From positions 558,001-622,000 of the forward strand of contig NZ_FOLQ01000001.1 of NCBI RefSeq assembly GCF_900112365.1: a stretch of DNA of 64,000 bases, read 5' to 3'. Numbering within the stretch: position 1 is the stretch's first letter; each line of letters starts with the position of its first letter. This document shows positions 1 to 9,455 of the stretch, in pieces. This DNA comes from Spirosoma endophyticum. GTDB lineage: Bacteria; Bacteroidota; Bacteroidia; Cytophagales; Spirosomataceae. Under the pieces are notes generated by a model, which did not search any database, had not been told where the DNA came from, and saw only the letters and a list, made by a program, of their open reading frames with translations. A program made the position numbers and the translations under genes.

Positions 1-1793
1 TTCATGCCGGGCTCTTCTTTCAGATCCATCAGCGCCAGCGTTTTATTGACCACATCGGGCGCTTCCAGATAAATCAGATCCTTGCTCAGGCCCCGGTTCA
101 ACAGCGCACTTTTTGCCGGATAATGCGGATTCAGATAGGCAACAATTTTTGCTTTGTCAGCCGCTTCAGGCGCACCCATGCGCAGGAAAATAAGCTCGAA
201 GGCACGTAACAAATCGAACTGCTGCGACTCAGGTAATTTGTCGTAGTTAATTTTCAGCAACGTAGCAATGGCTTTACTTTTCAGATCAGCACTCCCCTGC
301 CGGGCCAGGGCCACGATGGCCTGCGTTGCCCGTTGTGGATCGGTTTCGGCCAGTGCTTTCTCCTGCCATTGCGCCACCGGCTGATGTTCAACGGCAATCC
401 GGGCTGCATAGCGAACAAAACGGTCCGGGTGATTCAGGTTCGGCCAGGCAGCGGCAATAGCGGCAGGATTGGCTCCTTCATGAAATTTTTCCAGGCTGGT
501 TCTGAGCTTGTGCTCGGCCGTGAGTGCGGGCGCTGGCGCGGTAGTCGCTTCGTTACCGGTGTAATAAACCCGATACATGTCCGATTCCAGGCGACGCCCG
601 CCCGTCATGAAATACATCGCTCCATCCGGACCAATAACTCCGTCGGTCAATGGCAGTGGTGTACCCGAAATAAACTCTTCGCGTTCTCCTTCATACGTAG
701 CACCTTTGGGCTTCATATGGATGGAATAAATGATCCCAAAACTCCAGTCGAAAGCGAAGATAGACTGACGATATTTTTGCGGAAATTTAGCGGTCATGCC
801 AGACATTACGTTCGTAGGCGACCCCTGGCCAATGTTCACGACGGGCGGCAGGTTATCCGGATTACCGGGTAGCCATTTGCTATTGCCCGTACGCCAGCCA
901 AATTCAGCTCCACTGGGAACGTGGCAAATGCGGGTTGGACGGTACCAGGGAAGACCAAAGTCCCACTCCATATCCGAATCGTAGGTAAACAGATCGCCTG
1001 CTTCGTTGAACGCAATATCAAATTCGTTTCGAAAGCCTGCTCCCATCAACTCCCAGCGCTTTCCTTCGGGATCAATTTTAGCAATCCAGCCCCCCGGCGC
1101 GTAGCGGTCGTTTGCATGGCCGCGTGGGTCTTTAATCAGCGGAAAAAGGTTATCTTCTTTCCAGTTCGATGGCAACCGATAGGCATCCATCGGTGGTACG
1201 TCGGTGTGATTACCCGAGCATACGTAAAGCGATTGTTTATCAGGCGACAGCACGATACTGTGCGGCCCGTGCTCTCCTTCGCCTTTCAGTTCCCGGATCA
1301 TCGTTACTTTATCGAACTGATCATCACCATCGGTATCCTGTAACCGATACAAGCCGCTGGTCTTGGGAAACTGCTTGCTGGGCCGGTTATTGACCATTAC
1401 GTACAGACTATTGAATGCATACAACAAGCCATGCGCATAGCCCATTTTGGCACTGGTATCCTTGCTGATCACCAGTTTTTCAACCGTAGGCTGAGTCGAG
1501 CCAGCACCGATAGCCGGGATTTTCAACCGATAGAGGCCCCCATACTGATCGGAAGCAATGATACGTCCCTTATCGTCGAAGGTCATGGATACCCAGGACC
1601 CTTCATGATTTTCTGAAATGCTGTACAGATGTTCCGCCTTAAAACCGGGCTGGAGTTTTAGTTTATCGACCTTAGGGTTTTCAGCGCCCTGTCGGTTATT
1701 TTCCGGATAGTTCAGGCTGATCCAGGATGCTCCAAGCAGAACAAGTCCTGAGACGGCCAATCCGAGTTTAGCCTTGTTGAATTTAGAAAGCAT
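1..1793 (-). CDS. Membrane-bound dehydrogenase-type beta-propeller protein (partial, C-terminus off the left edge)
   Basis: An open frame runs without a stop from an ATG at 1793 to the window edge, giving 597 residues of a longer protein. It starts with a hydrophobic signal/anchor (MLSKFNKAKLGLAVSGLVLL). A six-bladed-propeller region resembling sorbosone/glucose dehydrogenases follows, with segments such as GEGEHGPHSIVLSPD, APGGWIAKIDPEGK and ITPL-like 'TPLPLTDGVIGPDGAMY'. From about residue 420 it becomes helical and HEAT-like. This architecture matches the 'putative membrane-bound dehydrogenase' family common in Pirellula and Verrucomicrobium, whose members often end in a c-type cytochrome domain; that end would lie outside the window. 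It lies downstream of susC/susD on the same strand, across a palindrome, so it may be co-expressed with them. The substrate is unknown. The family call is fairly secure and the enzymatic role is inference. Confidence 0.8.
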   Translation of the reverse strand, partial: MLSKFNKAKLGLAVSGLVLLGASWISLNYPENNRQGAENPKVDKLKLQPGFKAEHLYSISENHEGSWVSMTFDDKGRIIASDQYGGLYRLKIPAIGAGSTQPTVEKLVISKDTSAKMGYAHGLLYAFNSLYVMVNNRPSKQFPKTSGLYRLQDTDGDDQFDKVTMIRELKGEGEHGPHSIVLSPDKQSLYVCSGNHTDVPPMDAYRLPSNWKEDNLFPLIKDPRGHANDRYAPGGWIAKIDPEGKRWELMGAGFRNEFDIAFNEAGDLFTYDSDMEWDFGLPWYRPTRICHVPSGAEFGWRTGNSKWLPGNPDNLPPVVNIGQGSPTNVMSGMTAKFPQKYRQSIFAFDWSFGIIYSIHMKPKGATYEGEREEFISGTPLPLTDGVIGPDGAMYFMTGGRRLESDMYRVYYTGNEATTAPAPALTAEHKLRTSLEKFHEGANPAAIAAAWPNLNHPDRFVRYAARIAVEHQPVAQWQEKALAETDPQRATQAIVALARQGSADLKSKAIATLLKINYDKLPESQQFDLLRAFELIFLRMGAPEAADKAKIVAYLNPHYPAKSALLNRGLSKDLIYLEAPDVVNKTLALMDLKEEPGM

Positions 1794-1986
1794 AGTATTT
1801 CATAGATAAGGTTTGATGATTGTTACCGATAGGTGTCAGATTGACGCTAGCCGGTTTTCAGTTTCTGGTTGTATTCACTTAATAAGAGACGGGTACGTAG
1901 CATTTTCTACTGATGAAACGGAGCGATTAGGCCATTAACGAAGTTGATCTACGTATTTTTCTCCTAACGAAGGATGAGGTAATAAT

Positions 1987-2034
1987 TATAACACAGAGAT
2001 GTACAAAGAAAACTCAGCGCATCTCTGTGTTATA
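1987..2034. terminator. Inverted repeat between SusD and the dehydrogenase gene
   Basis: Perfect 15-bp arms lie at 1987-2001 (TATAACACAGAGATG) and 2020-2034, separated by an 18-nt loop. The repeat sits 13 bp past the SusD stop codon on the minus strand, so a hairpin would form at the 3' end of the susCD transcript. Terminator or mRNA-stabilising function is inferred from position and symmetry. Confidence 0.6.
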
Positions 2035-2047
2035 GGTTTTAATTTAA

Positions 2048-3565
2048 TCAGAAATAAGGTGTCAACGCAGACTCAACGGAAGGCAGACCGTAGTAGTCAT
2101 CCAGTACGGTGAATGCGTTCGGTGGCGGAACGGCTCCAGCCGGGAAATAGTAAGCGGCTGGGTCGGCTTTCACCTTAGCGCCGTAGGCTCCAATGATCTC
2201 CTTCACGCGTCCCGTTCGGGTCAGATCGAACCAGCGTTTATTTTCGAAGGCCAGTTCAACACGTCGTTCTTTAAAGATCGCTTCGCGCATGGTTGCTTGT
2301 GAAGATGCCGTTGTAGCGGCCAGTCCCGCACGAGCACGCACCTGATTAATGTAGGTAGCAGCCTCGCCGGTTTTGCCTTGTTCATTTAAGGCTTCAGCCA
2401 TAAATAGAAGCACCTCAGCGTAACGATACACTGGCCAGTTTTGACCCGTATTGTTGTTTAGCGAATGCGGCCGGGCGTATTTTTTGATATACGGATACTT
2501 CTTCTCAGCCCGGAGACTGGTACTCAACGTAACGGTGCCAATCGAAATATCTTTCCGTTTATCGCCCGCTTCATAAGCAGCAATAAGATCCGGCGTCGGA
2601 ATGTTATTGCTCTCCTGAGAGGTAGGCTGCGGATTCGACGTACCCACGATTGGTTTAATTTCATCAGCGGTTATAGGAGACGGCAGAAAACGGTAAATCT
2701 GGTTACCATTGTAGCCTGCTGCCCCTTCCATATACTGAATCTCGAATATCGACTCCTGATTGTTCTTGTTGTCACTGGTGAACGAAAAGGCGTTGTTATA
2801 GTCCGGCATCAGTGAGTAACCATCAATCGACTTCAGCACCGTTTCAGCCTGAGGCCATTTTTTCTGCGTGATGTACAGGTTCGCCAGCAGTGTTTTAGCG
2901 GCCCCCGACGTAGCACGACCAATGTCCGTTGCGGCTTGTGCGGCTTTGCTCTGTAAGTTTGTACTGGCAGCCAACGCATCTTTCTCAATCTGTGCATAGA
3001 TTTCGTCCGTTGTCGACAACGGTAATGCGGCATCTTCGCGACCCGTAACTGGCGTTAAATGCAGAGGTACTTTTCCGAACAGACGTACCAGATCAAAGTA
3101 GGCAAACGCTCTGAGAAATTGAGCCTGCCCCTTTATATTATTTTTGGTAGCCTCGTTCGTGTACGTTATGCCGGCACCGTCGGCAAGCGCCAGAATTTGA
3201 TTGGCCCGGGAAATGATCACATAATTCAGTCGAAACTGCACGAGTACGTTGTCATTTGCCGTGACGCCGTTTGCTGTAGGAACGGCAAAATCAGCTACGT
3301 TCTCCGTTGGGTCAACTGCTCCATACAACGTATTACGAGCATAATACGTATTGTCGGAGTGCATTTCCTCCAGCACCCAGGCGCGTTCGTTATACATTTG
3401 CCGAAACGGAACGTAGGCGCCATTGACGGCCTGCTGAAAGTCAGCTTCGGTTTTGAAGAAGGTAGCCGAACTCAACGCCGTTTCGGGTATTACGGTCAAA
3501 AAATCTTTCTGGCAACCGGTCAGCGCAATGCCTAGCAACCAGGTGGCTATAAGTCTTGTTTTCAT
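2048..3565 (-). CDS. RagB/SusD family nutrient-uptake outer membrane lipoprotein
   Basis: This 505-residue protein is a SusD homologue, the surface lipoprotein that caps a TonB-dependent SusC channel and binds the ligand (often an oligosaccharide). It begins with a lipoprotein signal ending in the lipobox LTGC (Cys18). A SusD-like N-terminal helical repeat region follows (about 20-230, including LRAFAYFDLVRLFGKVPL). The C-terminal RagB/SusD domain (about 330-505) carries the family-typical segments YRYAEVLLFMAEALNEQG and KERRVELAFENKRWFDLTRTG. Length is normal for the family. It lies 50 bp downstream of the SusC gene on the same strand, the standard operon order. Ligand specificity cannot be read from the sequence. 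The neighbouring cytochrome/DUF1501 genes suggest that it feeds that system. Confidence 0.96.
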   Translation of the reverse strand: MKTRLIATWLLGIALTGCQKDFLTVIPETALSSATFFKTEADFQQAVNGAYVPFRQMYNERAWVLEEMHSDNTYYARNTLYGAVDPTENVADFAVPTANGVTANDNVLVQFRLNYVIISRANQILALADGAGITYTNEATKNNIKGQAQFLRAFAYFDLVRLFGKVPLHLTPVTGREDAALPLSTTDEIYAQIEKDALAASTNLQSKAAQAATDIGRATSGAAKTLLANLYITQKKWPQAETVLKSIDGYSLMPDYNNAFSFTSDNKNNQESIFEIQYMEGAAGYNGNQIYRFLPSPITADEIKPIVGTSNPQPTSQESNNIPTPDLIAAYEAGDKRKDISIGTVTLSTSLRAEKKYPYIKKYARPHSLNNNTGQNWPVYRYAEVLLFMAEALNEQGKTGEAATYINQVRARAGLAATTASSQATMREAIFKERRVELAFENKRWFDLTRTGRVKEIIGAYGAKVKADPAAYYFPAGAVPPPNAFTVLDDYYGLPSVESALTPYF

Positions 3566-3615
3566 TCTATATAGGAAATAAGAATGTTGAAAATGAGTTT
3601 GGTTAGCGTGCTGGC

Positions 3616-6600
3616 TTAGAAATTCAGGTTGATGCCCGCCGTATACGTACGTGGAACCGGGTAGTTGGAAAAGTCAACCCCCTGGCTCAAATTGTCTCCG
3701 GGGCCATCACCAGCTCCATTACCACTGGTCTCCGGGTTTGGTCCACCCCAGTATTTAGTAAATACGTATACCTGCTGTATAGACGCATAGAGCCGGGCCG
3801 ATTTGAAGAACTTGTTCAACGGACCGAAACTATAGCCGACGGTTATATTTTTAATGGTAAAAAACGACGCATCGGCCAGGAATTGCGAACTATGCCAGTC
3901 GCGCTCGATACCCGTAAAGTTTCCCCCATTGTTCGTTGCCCCGAATACACCGGCACCTTTCGAAATCACGTTGGTGGCTACACCAGTCTTAACACCATTA
4001 ACGTCTACAATAGCATTCTGAACCCGGAAGCGGTCTTTTACGCCCTCAACCATGTTGAAAACACCATCCAGGTTAGCGGTGCTATACAAGTGGCGAACCC
4101 ATAGCTGGTTGCCGTAGGAACCCGAACCAGTGATTGATAAGTCGAAATTGCCGTATTTCAGGTCGTTTGTAATCCCATAGGTAAATTTCGGAAATGGGCT
4201 ACCAAGAATAGTCCGGTCGTCCTGATCACCGCCGTTCGTAATGACGCCATCACCGTTTATGTCCTTGAACTTGATCGTACCAATGGCCGAACGTCCTGGA
4301 ATGACAGGTGATGATTTGAGTTCTTCAGCGCTCTGATAATACCCTTCCTTCACCAGACCGTAGAACTGGCCAAACGGCTTACCGACCTGCGTAATGTGAA
4401 AGCCCGTACCACCATATACCCGGTCAATACCCGGTGCCAGCGCAACCACCTGGTTCCGGTTAAAGGAGATGTTGGCATTGGTTGTCCATTTCAGCTTACC
4501 CACGGTGTTTTTGCTCGTCAGCGAGAATTCATGGCCCCAGAATTTAATTTCGCCGATGTTATCGGAGAAGAACGTAAACCCGGACTCCTGCGGAATCTGC
4601 ACATTATAGAGCAGGTTGGTAGTACGCTTTGTATAAAAATCATAGATGAACTGGATACGATCGTTAAACAAACCCAGATCAAGGCCCATGTCAAATTGCT
4701 TGGTCGTTTCCCAGCCTAAGTTAGGATTAGCTAAGGAGGTCACAACCGCTCCCGTAGCTACGTTGCTGCCAAATACCGCATTCGTCGTATTATTGACCAG
4801 GGCGTATGAGGTGTAGTTACCGATATTGTTGTTACCGATCACCCCGTAGCTCGCCCGGATTTTGGCAAACGAAACCTGCTGAATAGGCTTGAGGAAGTTT
4901 TCATCCGACAAAACCCAGCCAACCGACGCCGATGGGAACGTACCATACTGATTATTAGCCCCAAAACGTGAAGAACCATCGCTACGTATAGCTGCGGTAA
5001 ACAGGTATTTTCCTTTATAATTATACGTTAACCGGGAAAGGTAAGACCTCAGGGTCCACTGCTGAATATCGTTACGTGTATTGGGTGGATTGCCCGCGCG
5101 ATCGATATTAAGCGCACCCTGAATGGTTGGAAGCCGGTCATCGGCGTAGGTATTCGCCGAAATCCGGGTAAATTCCTGCCTGTACTTCTGGTTGGTAAAT
5201 CCAGCCAGAAGTTCAAAATTGTGATCGTTAAAACTTTTTGCGTACGTCGCCAGGTTTTCGTTCAGCCAGGATACATTTTCCAGGCTCTGCCGCGTCGACG
5301 AGGCCGTTGTGGGTATGGGAACGTTTATGGAACTCGTAGCGGTCGACGGATTGAAGTAAAAGAACTTGGAGCTCTGGTATTCAATGTTGATGGTCGATTT
5401 CAATGTCAACCCATCGATCGGCCGGTATTGAACGTACGCGTTTGCCAGCAAATTCGTGTTCTTGGTTTCATTGATCAGTTCATTCGCGGCACGTACCCAG
5501 TTTGGATAATTGAAGATGTTACCCGTGCTGCTTGGCAATGTGTTGTATTTAGTCAGTTGGCCATTCGCATCATAAATGGGCATGATCGGCCAGGTGTGCA
5601 GCGCGTTGAACAGAATCCCCGTTCCCCGGTCGCCATCTGTTCGGGGTGTATTATCGAACACGTAGGATGGCGCTGCGTTAAAGCCAACCGCTACGCTCTT
5701 CGATAAATTATAGTTCGAGTTCATCCGCAGGGAATACCGCTTGTACTTGTTATTCAGCACAACGCCATCCTGACTAAATACACCCGCGACTAAGGACGTA
5801 TTCGACCGTTCTGTATTATTTGACACACTCAAATTATAGCTCTGAATAGGCGCTACCCGAAGTAAGGCGTCGTACCAGTCGTTGTTTTTACCTTCGTACT
5901 GCGCAGGATTTTGAAATATATCCGGTACGGGCTGCAACTGATCTTCGTAAAACTCTTTCTTGAACTGCGCAAACTGAACGGCATTCAGCATTTTAACCCG
6001 ACCTTTCATCGGCACCTGCTGCACACCCGCATACGTATTGAAGCTCACGTTTGTCTGGCCAGGTTTGCCTTTTTTGGTTGTAATCAGTACAACGCCGTTA
6101 GCCGCCCGCGAACCATAGAGCGACGTAGAAGCCGCATCTTTCAGCACGGTCAAATCCTCAATTTCATCGGGGTTCAGCTGGGCAATATTTCCCGTAATGG
6201 GGAAGCCATCGACAACGTACAGGGGATCACTACCCGCCGTAACCGATACCTGTCCGCGAATCCGGATGGATATTCCCTGACCCGGCTTACCCGTCGTTTG
6301 ATTTATCTGAACACCCGCTAAGCGGCCCTGCAATTTCTGGCCGATCTGCGAAACAGGTAGATCTTTGATTTCGGCCGCACTTACCGTTTGAACGGCCCCC
6401 GTAATTTCTTTTTTCAACTGGCTACCATAGCCTACTACTACCACCTCGTTCAGCGTTTGATCGTCAGGGACGAGTGTAACATTAAGCGACGTTCGATTCC
6501 CAATGACAACCTCCTGCTTCGCATAGCCAACGAAGCTAAATACCAGTGTTGAACTGGTATTGGGTGCTATAATTTTAAAACTTCCCGTACCATCGGTATT

Positions 6601-6861
6601 CGTGCCCTGCGTAGAGCCCTTTACGATCACACTTACGCCCGGTAACCCGGAACCTTTCTCATCGACTACTTTGCCAGATATCGTTACGTCTGCCAAACTG
6701 GCGTTTGCCTTAAGTGGCTCCGGTTTTGGCGCATTCAGAGCTATCAACTGCCCCCTGGCAGATAAGCTCCTTACGGGTAAAATTGGATTGGGCTGCTGAG
6801 CAAAGCTGCTAAAAGAGCCTGCTATCATACTGAGCGCTGCGACCTGATAGAGTCTTTTCAT
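3616..6861 (-). CDS. SusC/RagA family TonB-linked outer membrane protein
   Basis: At 1081 residues this is a full-length SusC-type channel that imports substrate across the outer membrane using TonB energy. It has a signal peptide (about 1-21, ending ...SFSSFAQQ) and a carboxypeptidase-regulatory-like domain (about 58-145, with GKVVDEKGSGLPGVSVIVKG). The TonB box/plug (about 150-260) shows the SusC hallmark DPLYVVDGFPI. A long beta-barrel ends in the aromatic C-terminus YTAGINLNF, as needed for barrel insertion. Its partner SusD follows after 50 bp. A 262-bp upstream gap contains a promoter-like motif shared with the gene at 17433, so this pair may be co-regulated with the upstream cytochrome block. 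The substrate is not determinable from sequence. Confidence 0.97.
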   Translation of the reverse strand: MKRLYQVAALSMIAGSFSSFAQQPNPILPVRSLSARGQLIALNAPKPEPLKANASLADVTISGKVVDEKGSGLPGVSVIVKGSTQGTNTDGTGSFKIIAPNTSSTLVFSFVGYAKQEVVIGNRTSLNVTLVPDDQTLNEVVVVGYGSQLKKEITGAVQTVSAAEIKDLPVSQIGQKLQGRLAGVQINQTTGKPGQGISIRIRGQVSVTAGSDPLYVVDGFPITGNIAQLNPDEIEDLTVLKDAASTSLYGSRAANGVVLITTKKGKPGQTNVSFNTYAGVQQVPMKGRVKMLNAVQFAQFKKEFYEDQLQPVPDIFQNPAQYEGKNNDWYDALLRVAPIQSYNLSVSNNTERSNTSLVAGVFSQDGVVLNNKYKRYSLRMNSNYNLSKSVAVGFNAAPSYVFDNTPRTDGDRGTGILFNALHTWPIMPIYDANGQLTKYNTLPSSTGNIFNYPNWVRAANELINETKNTNLLANAYVQYRPIDGLTLKSTINIEYQSSKFFYFNPSTATSSINVPIPTTASSTRQSLENVSWLNENLATYAKSFNDHNFELLAGFTNQKYRQEFTRISANTYADDRLPTIQGALNIDRAGNPPNTRNDIQQWTLRSYLSRLTYNYKGKYLFTAAIRSDGSSRFGANNQYGTFPSASVGWVLSDENFLKPIQQVSFAKIRASYGVIGNNNIGNYTSYALVNNTTNAVFGSNVATGAVVTSLANPNLGWETTKQFDMGLDLGLFNDRIQFIYDFYTKRTTNLLYNVQIPQESGFTFFSDNIGEIKFWGHEFSLTSKNTVGKLKWTTNANISFNRNQVVALAPGIDRVYGGTGFHITQVGKPFGQFYGLVKEGYYQSAEELKSSPVIPGRSAIGTIKFKDINGDGVITNGGDQDDRTILGSPFPKFTYGITNDLKYGNFDLSITGSGSYGNQLWVRHLYSTANLDGVFNMVEGVKDRFRVQNAIVDVNGVKTGVATNVISKGAGVFGATNNGGNFTGIERDWHSSQFLADASFFTIKNITVGYSFGPLNKFFKSARLYASIQQVYVFTKYWGGPNPETSGNGAGDGPGDNLSQGVDFSNYPVPRTYTAGINLNF

Positions 6862-6926
6862 GGATTTCAGAATAAGGATTAGGACTTTTTGTATGTCTCG
6901 ACTTAAGAAAAAGTCAATTCATTACT

Positions 6927-6966
6927 CAAATATTACCAGTTACAGGCCCGTAACTTTCCTACACCT
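6927..6966 (-). promoter_or_regulatory. Candidate promoter/operator upstream of susC (shared motif, copy 1)
   Basis: On the minus strand the sequence reads AGGTGTAGGAAAGTTA (6966-6951), then 15 nt, then TAATATTTG (6935-6927), about 65 bp before the SusC start codon. TAATATTTG resembles the Bacteroidota -7 element (TAnnTTTG). An identical 16-mer with identical spacing occurs at 17538-17577 before the first gene of the cytochrome block. The upstream part may be a -33 region or the operator of the GntR regulator encoded at 17754. The match is observed; the function is inferred. Confidence 0.55.
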
Positions 6967-7123
6967 ACCCAGCACTATTAGTATTCAATTAAATTTCTTG
7001 AAAATTTTAATCCTTCAATCTCATAAGTACCTGTATACCAACCACTAATAAAATCCAGCCTTACCTCTATTCAGCAATCTGAGGAAGATGGCAATATGTA
7101 ATTAAACTATAAAAATTTGAAGC

Positions 7124-9352
7124 TTAATTTATGAACACCTCGTCAACCAGCAGGAGTGCCCGGTTCCCTTTATTGCTGTGCCATTCGGGAAGCCTTACTA
7201 CTGGTTTTGCCACAATTTTTAGAAAGGAGACTGTCTGAGGCTTGAACTTACATTCGATCTCGGTCAGGGTAGGATCGCTTTTTTTCGTGGGCAAACTGGG
7301 TTTGGTCGTACCAATCAACTTCATCTGATCCCGGCTATTGCCTCCCCAGATTTCAATAGCTTCCGGCGGAAAGATACCCGTTTCCGGCTCGATCATCGTT
7401 CGCACCGCAACCGACGTAACACTGACTGGCTTTTTAAACTCCGAAACCAGCACCATATCGTTTTTTCGGACACCCGCCCAATTGTTGGCCCAGGCCGGAC
7501 TGTTGGGGCTAAATGTGCCCAATTTGTGATCAAAAAACGTATTAGCACCATCCGCCTGATGAACCTGATTGAGCGGCATCAACAGATTGACACTGTCGGG
7601 TTTGTGGGTACTCTTGTAAAAACTGAACGTAGCAACAGGGCTGCTCAACCAACCCGATTTGTAGGCTTTAGCTTTAATTCTGGTGTTTTCGGTCAGTACA
7701 ATTTTATCACCAAATACCGGTGATTTAAGGCTGTCGGGCTCAGTTCCATCAGTTGTATACCGTATCTCAACGCCTTTTATCGGGTGCTTTATTTGCGGTA
7801 TAATTGACTGATTAAAAATGGTAGAACTATTTTTTACCTGTGGTATATTGAGCCGGATAGGCTCGCTCTTATCGCCGTCGAATCCCGCAAGGAACTGGAT
7901 ATTCGGATTCGCTTTCTTCAACTGCTGAATCTCATTATCAGTTAGTTCCGTCTCCCAAAGGGCCAGCGTTTTCAGGTTTTTGAAGCCGCCAATCTGGCTC
8001 CGTAAATCTGCATAGGTTGTCTTTGTACCCGAAAGCGCCAGGCTTTGCAGTTGTTTGAGAGGTGTTAGTTCGCTTAACCCTTTGCCGGTGATGTCAGTAA
8101 AGTTAATGTCTAGCTTTTGCAGATTTTCCAACTGGCCAACGTACCTCAAATCCGCATCTTTTACGGGTAACTTGTTCAGGTTCAGGGATACGATCTGGCC
8201 TTTAATTGGGCTCAGCTCCTTCAATTGCTCTGGTGAATACATCGCTTTATTATACAGGTTAACTGCCAGGGCAGGCGACTCTTTGGCTAGTGGGGCAATG
8301 GTTCGGTAATCCGTATTCAGTTTTTTAACCGTCTCTTCGTCAGCTGCATCAAACGCGTATTCCGGCTCAACCTGTTCTGCCGGTTTGAACATAGCGACTG
8401 CCATGATACGTAGCGAATCGGTAACGGGCAGCTCAATTACTTTCCTGTTGAATTCAGCTCGACCTTTCACCCACAATGATAAAAGTTTGGCTTCATCCTC
8501 CGTAAGCTGAGCTTTTCCCAACGGAGGCATGTGTTTTTTGTCTTCTACCGGTAGGTGTATACGTTTTACCAATAAACTGATTTCTGGCTGGCCCGCAATG
8601 AATAGTTTACCCGTTTTACCACCCTGTCTGATCGACTCGACATCTGTCAGCGCTAATTCTCCTTTTAGTTTGTCGGGATTATGGCAACTGGTGCATTTCT
8701 GCTCAAAAATGGGCCTGATCACGTCATTGAAAACGAGTGCCTGCTGTAGATCGACGGGTTCAGTTGTTTTGTTTTTTGCTATTGGTCCAAGAATAAAATC
8801 GGAACCATGCGTAATAGCTGAACCGTAGTGCCCCGCAACGATCAGCATCAACCCCATAAAAGCTGCTCCCAATTGGGCAATTGCTGGTGAATACCAGGAC
8901 TTTTTTCGGCTCCAGTAAATAAGTGTTGCTACGTAAAAAACACCGATTCCCGTCCACTTATGCCACTGTACCACAGAGCCAGTGTAGCCATCTTCTTTAG
9001 ACAAAAACAAGCCCATAATAACCGTAATGGCAGCCAAAAGAGCACCAACGAGTAGCAGGTTCGTCAAAAAAGTCCTATAAAACTCTGGTAGGCTGGCGGT
9101 TACGGCTGGACTTTCGGGGGTGCGGCCTTCCGATTGGGCCATCGAGTTCGCCTTGTTGAAGCGAAAAACTTCCATTACTACCGCCAGCAGCAGAATAACA
9201 ATCGGAAAATGAAGAATCAATGGATGCATTCGCCCGATGGGTTGCAACCAGACAGGTATAGCGATTTTGCTTTCGAACACGAGCAAAAACGAAATGAATA
9301 CCGCCGAAGCAAATAACCCCTGCTCTGCTATTCCGATTAACTTTTTTTGCAT
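7124..9352 (-). CDS. Membrane DUF2231-like / c-type cytochrome / leucine-rich-repeat / chitobiase-like fusion protein
   Basis: This 742-residue mosaic protein starts with several membrane segments including GRMHPLILHFPIVILLL, the DUF2231-like 'HPlivHFP' signature (about 15-180). A planctomycete-type cytochrome C domain follows, with haem motif CTSCH (residues 220-224) and a later MPP motif (KKHMPPLGKAQLT) that may provide the axial methionine. A short leucine-rich-repeat region spans about 385-490. A chitobiase/hexosaminidase C-terminal-type beta-sandwich (about 510-580, VEIRYTTDGTEPDSL) and a discoidin-like tail complete the protein. The soluble part would face the periplasm. It is the last gene of the cytochrome/DUF1501 block and ends 262 bp before susC. 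It may pass electrons or bind glycan, but no catalytic site is recognised. Confidence 0.85.
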   Translation of the reverse strand: MQKKLIGIAEQGLFASAVFISFLLVFESKIAIPVWLQPIGRMHPLILHFPIVILLLAVVMEVFRFNKANSMAQSEGRTPESPAVTASLPEFYRTFLTNLLLVGALLAAITVIMGLFLSKEDGYTGSVVQWHKWTGIGVFYVATLIYWSRKKSWYSPAIAQLGAAFMGLMLIVAGHYGSAITHGSDFILGPIAKNKTTEPVDLQQALVFNDVIRPIFEQKCTSCHNPDKLKGELALTDVESIRQGGKTGKLFIAGQPEISLLVKRIHLPVEDKKHMPPLGKAQLTEDEAKLLSLWVKGRAEFNRKVIELPVTDSLRIMAVAMFKPAEQVEPEYAFDAADEETVKKLNTDYRTIAPLAKESPALAVNLYNKAMYSPEQLKELSPIKGQIVSLNLNKLPVKDADLRYVGQLENLQKLDINFTDITGKGLSELTPLKQLQSLALSGTKTTYADLRSQIGGFKNLKTLALWETELTDNEIQQLKKANPNIQFLAGFDGDKSEPIRLNIPQVKNSSTIFNQSIIPQIKHPIKGVEIRYTTDGTEPDSLKSPVFGDKIVLTENTRIKAKAYKSGWLSSPVATFSFYKSTHKPDSVNLLMPLNQVHQADGANTFFDHKLGTFSPNSPAWANNWAGVRKNDMVLVSEFKKPVSVTSVAVRTMIEPETGIFPPEAIEIWGGNSRDQMKLIGTTKPSLPTKKSDPTLTEIECKFKPQTVSFLKIVAKPVVRLPEWHSNKGNRALLLVDEVFIN

Positions 9353-9377
9353 CTGGAAGAGAGGAAATAGATTGCAC

Positions 9378-9449
9378 TTACCCCTAAATCCCCTGAAGGG
9401 GACTTAACTCGCTTGCAAACAAAGTCCCCTTCAGGGGATTTAGGGGTAA
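9378..9449. repeat. 28-bp perfect inverted repeat (CCCCTGAAGGGG family, copy 1)
   Basis: The arms at 9378-9405 and 9422-9449 are perfectly complementary over 28 bp, with a 16-nt loop. Each arm itself contains the palindrome CCCCTGAAGGGG. Essentially the same arms recur at 10925-10994 with a different loop. It fills the gap between two co-directional genes, so it is not simply an operon-end terminator. It may be a REP-like repeat or an mRNA-processing hairpin. Confidence 0.85.
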
Positions 9450-9455
9450 ATATAT

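Noticed and set aside
333..1616. Overlapping plus-strand open frames of 61-179 codons in the first 1.6 kb
   Set aside because: They are antisense to the continuous minus-strand dehydrogenase frame, whose product has clear family motifs.
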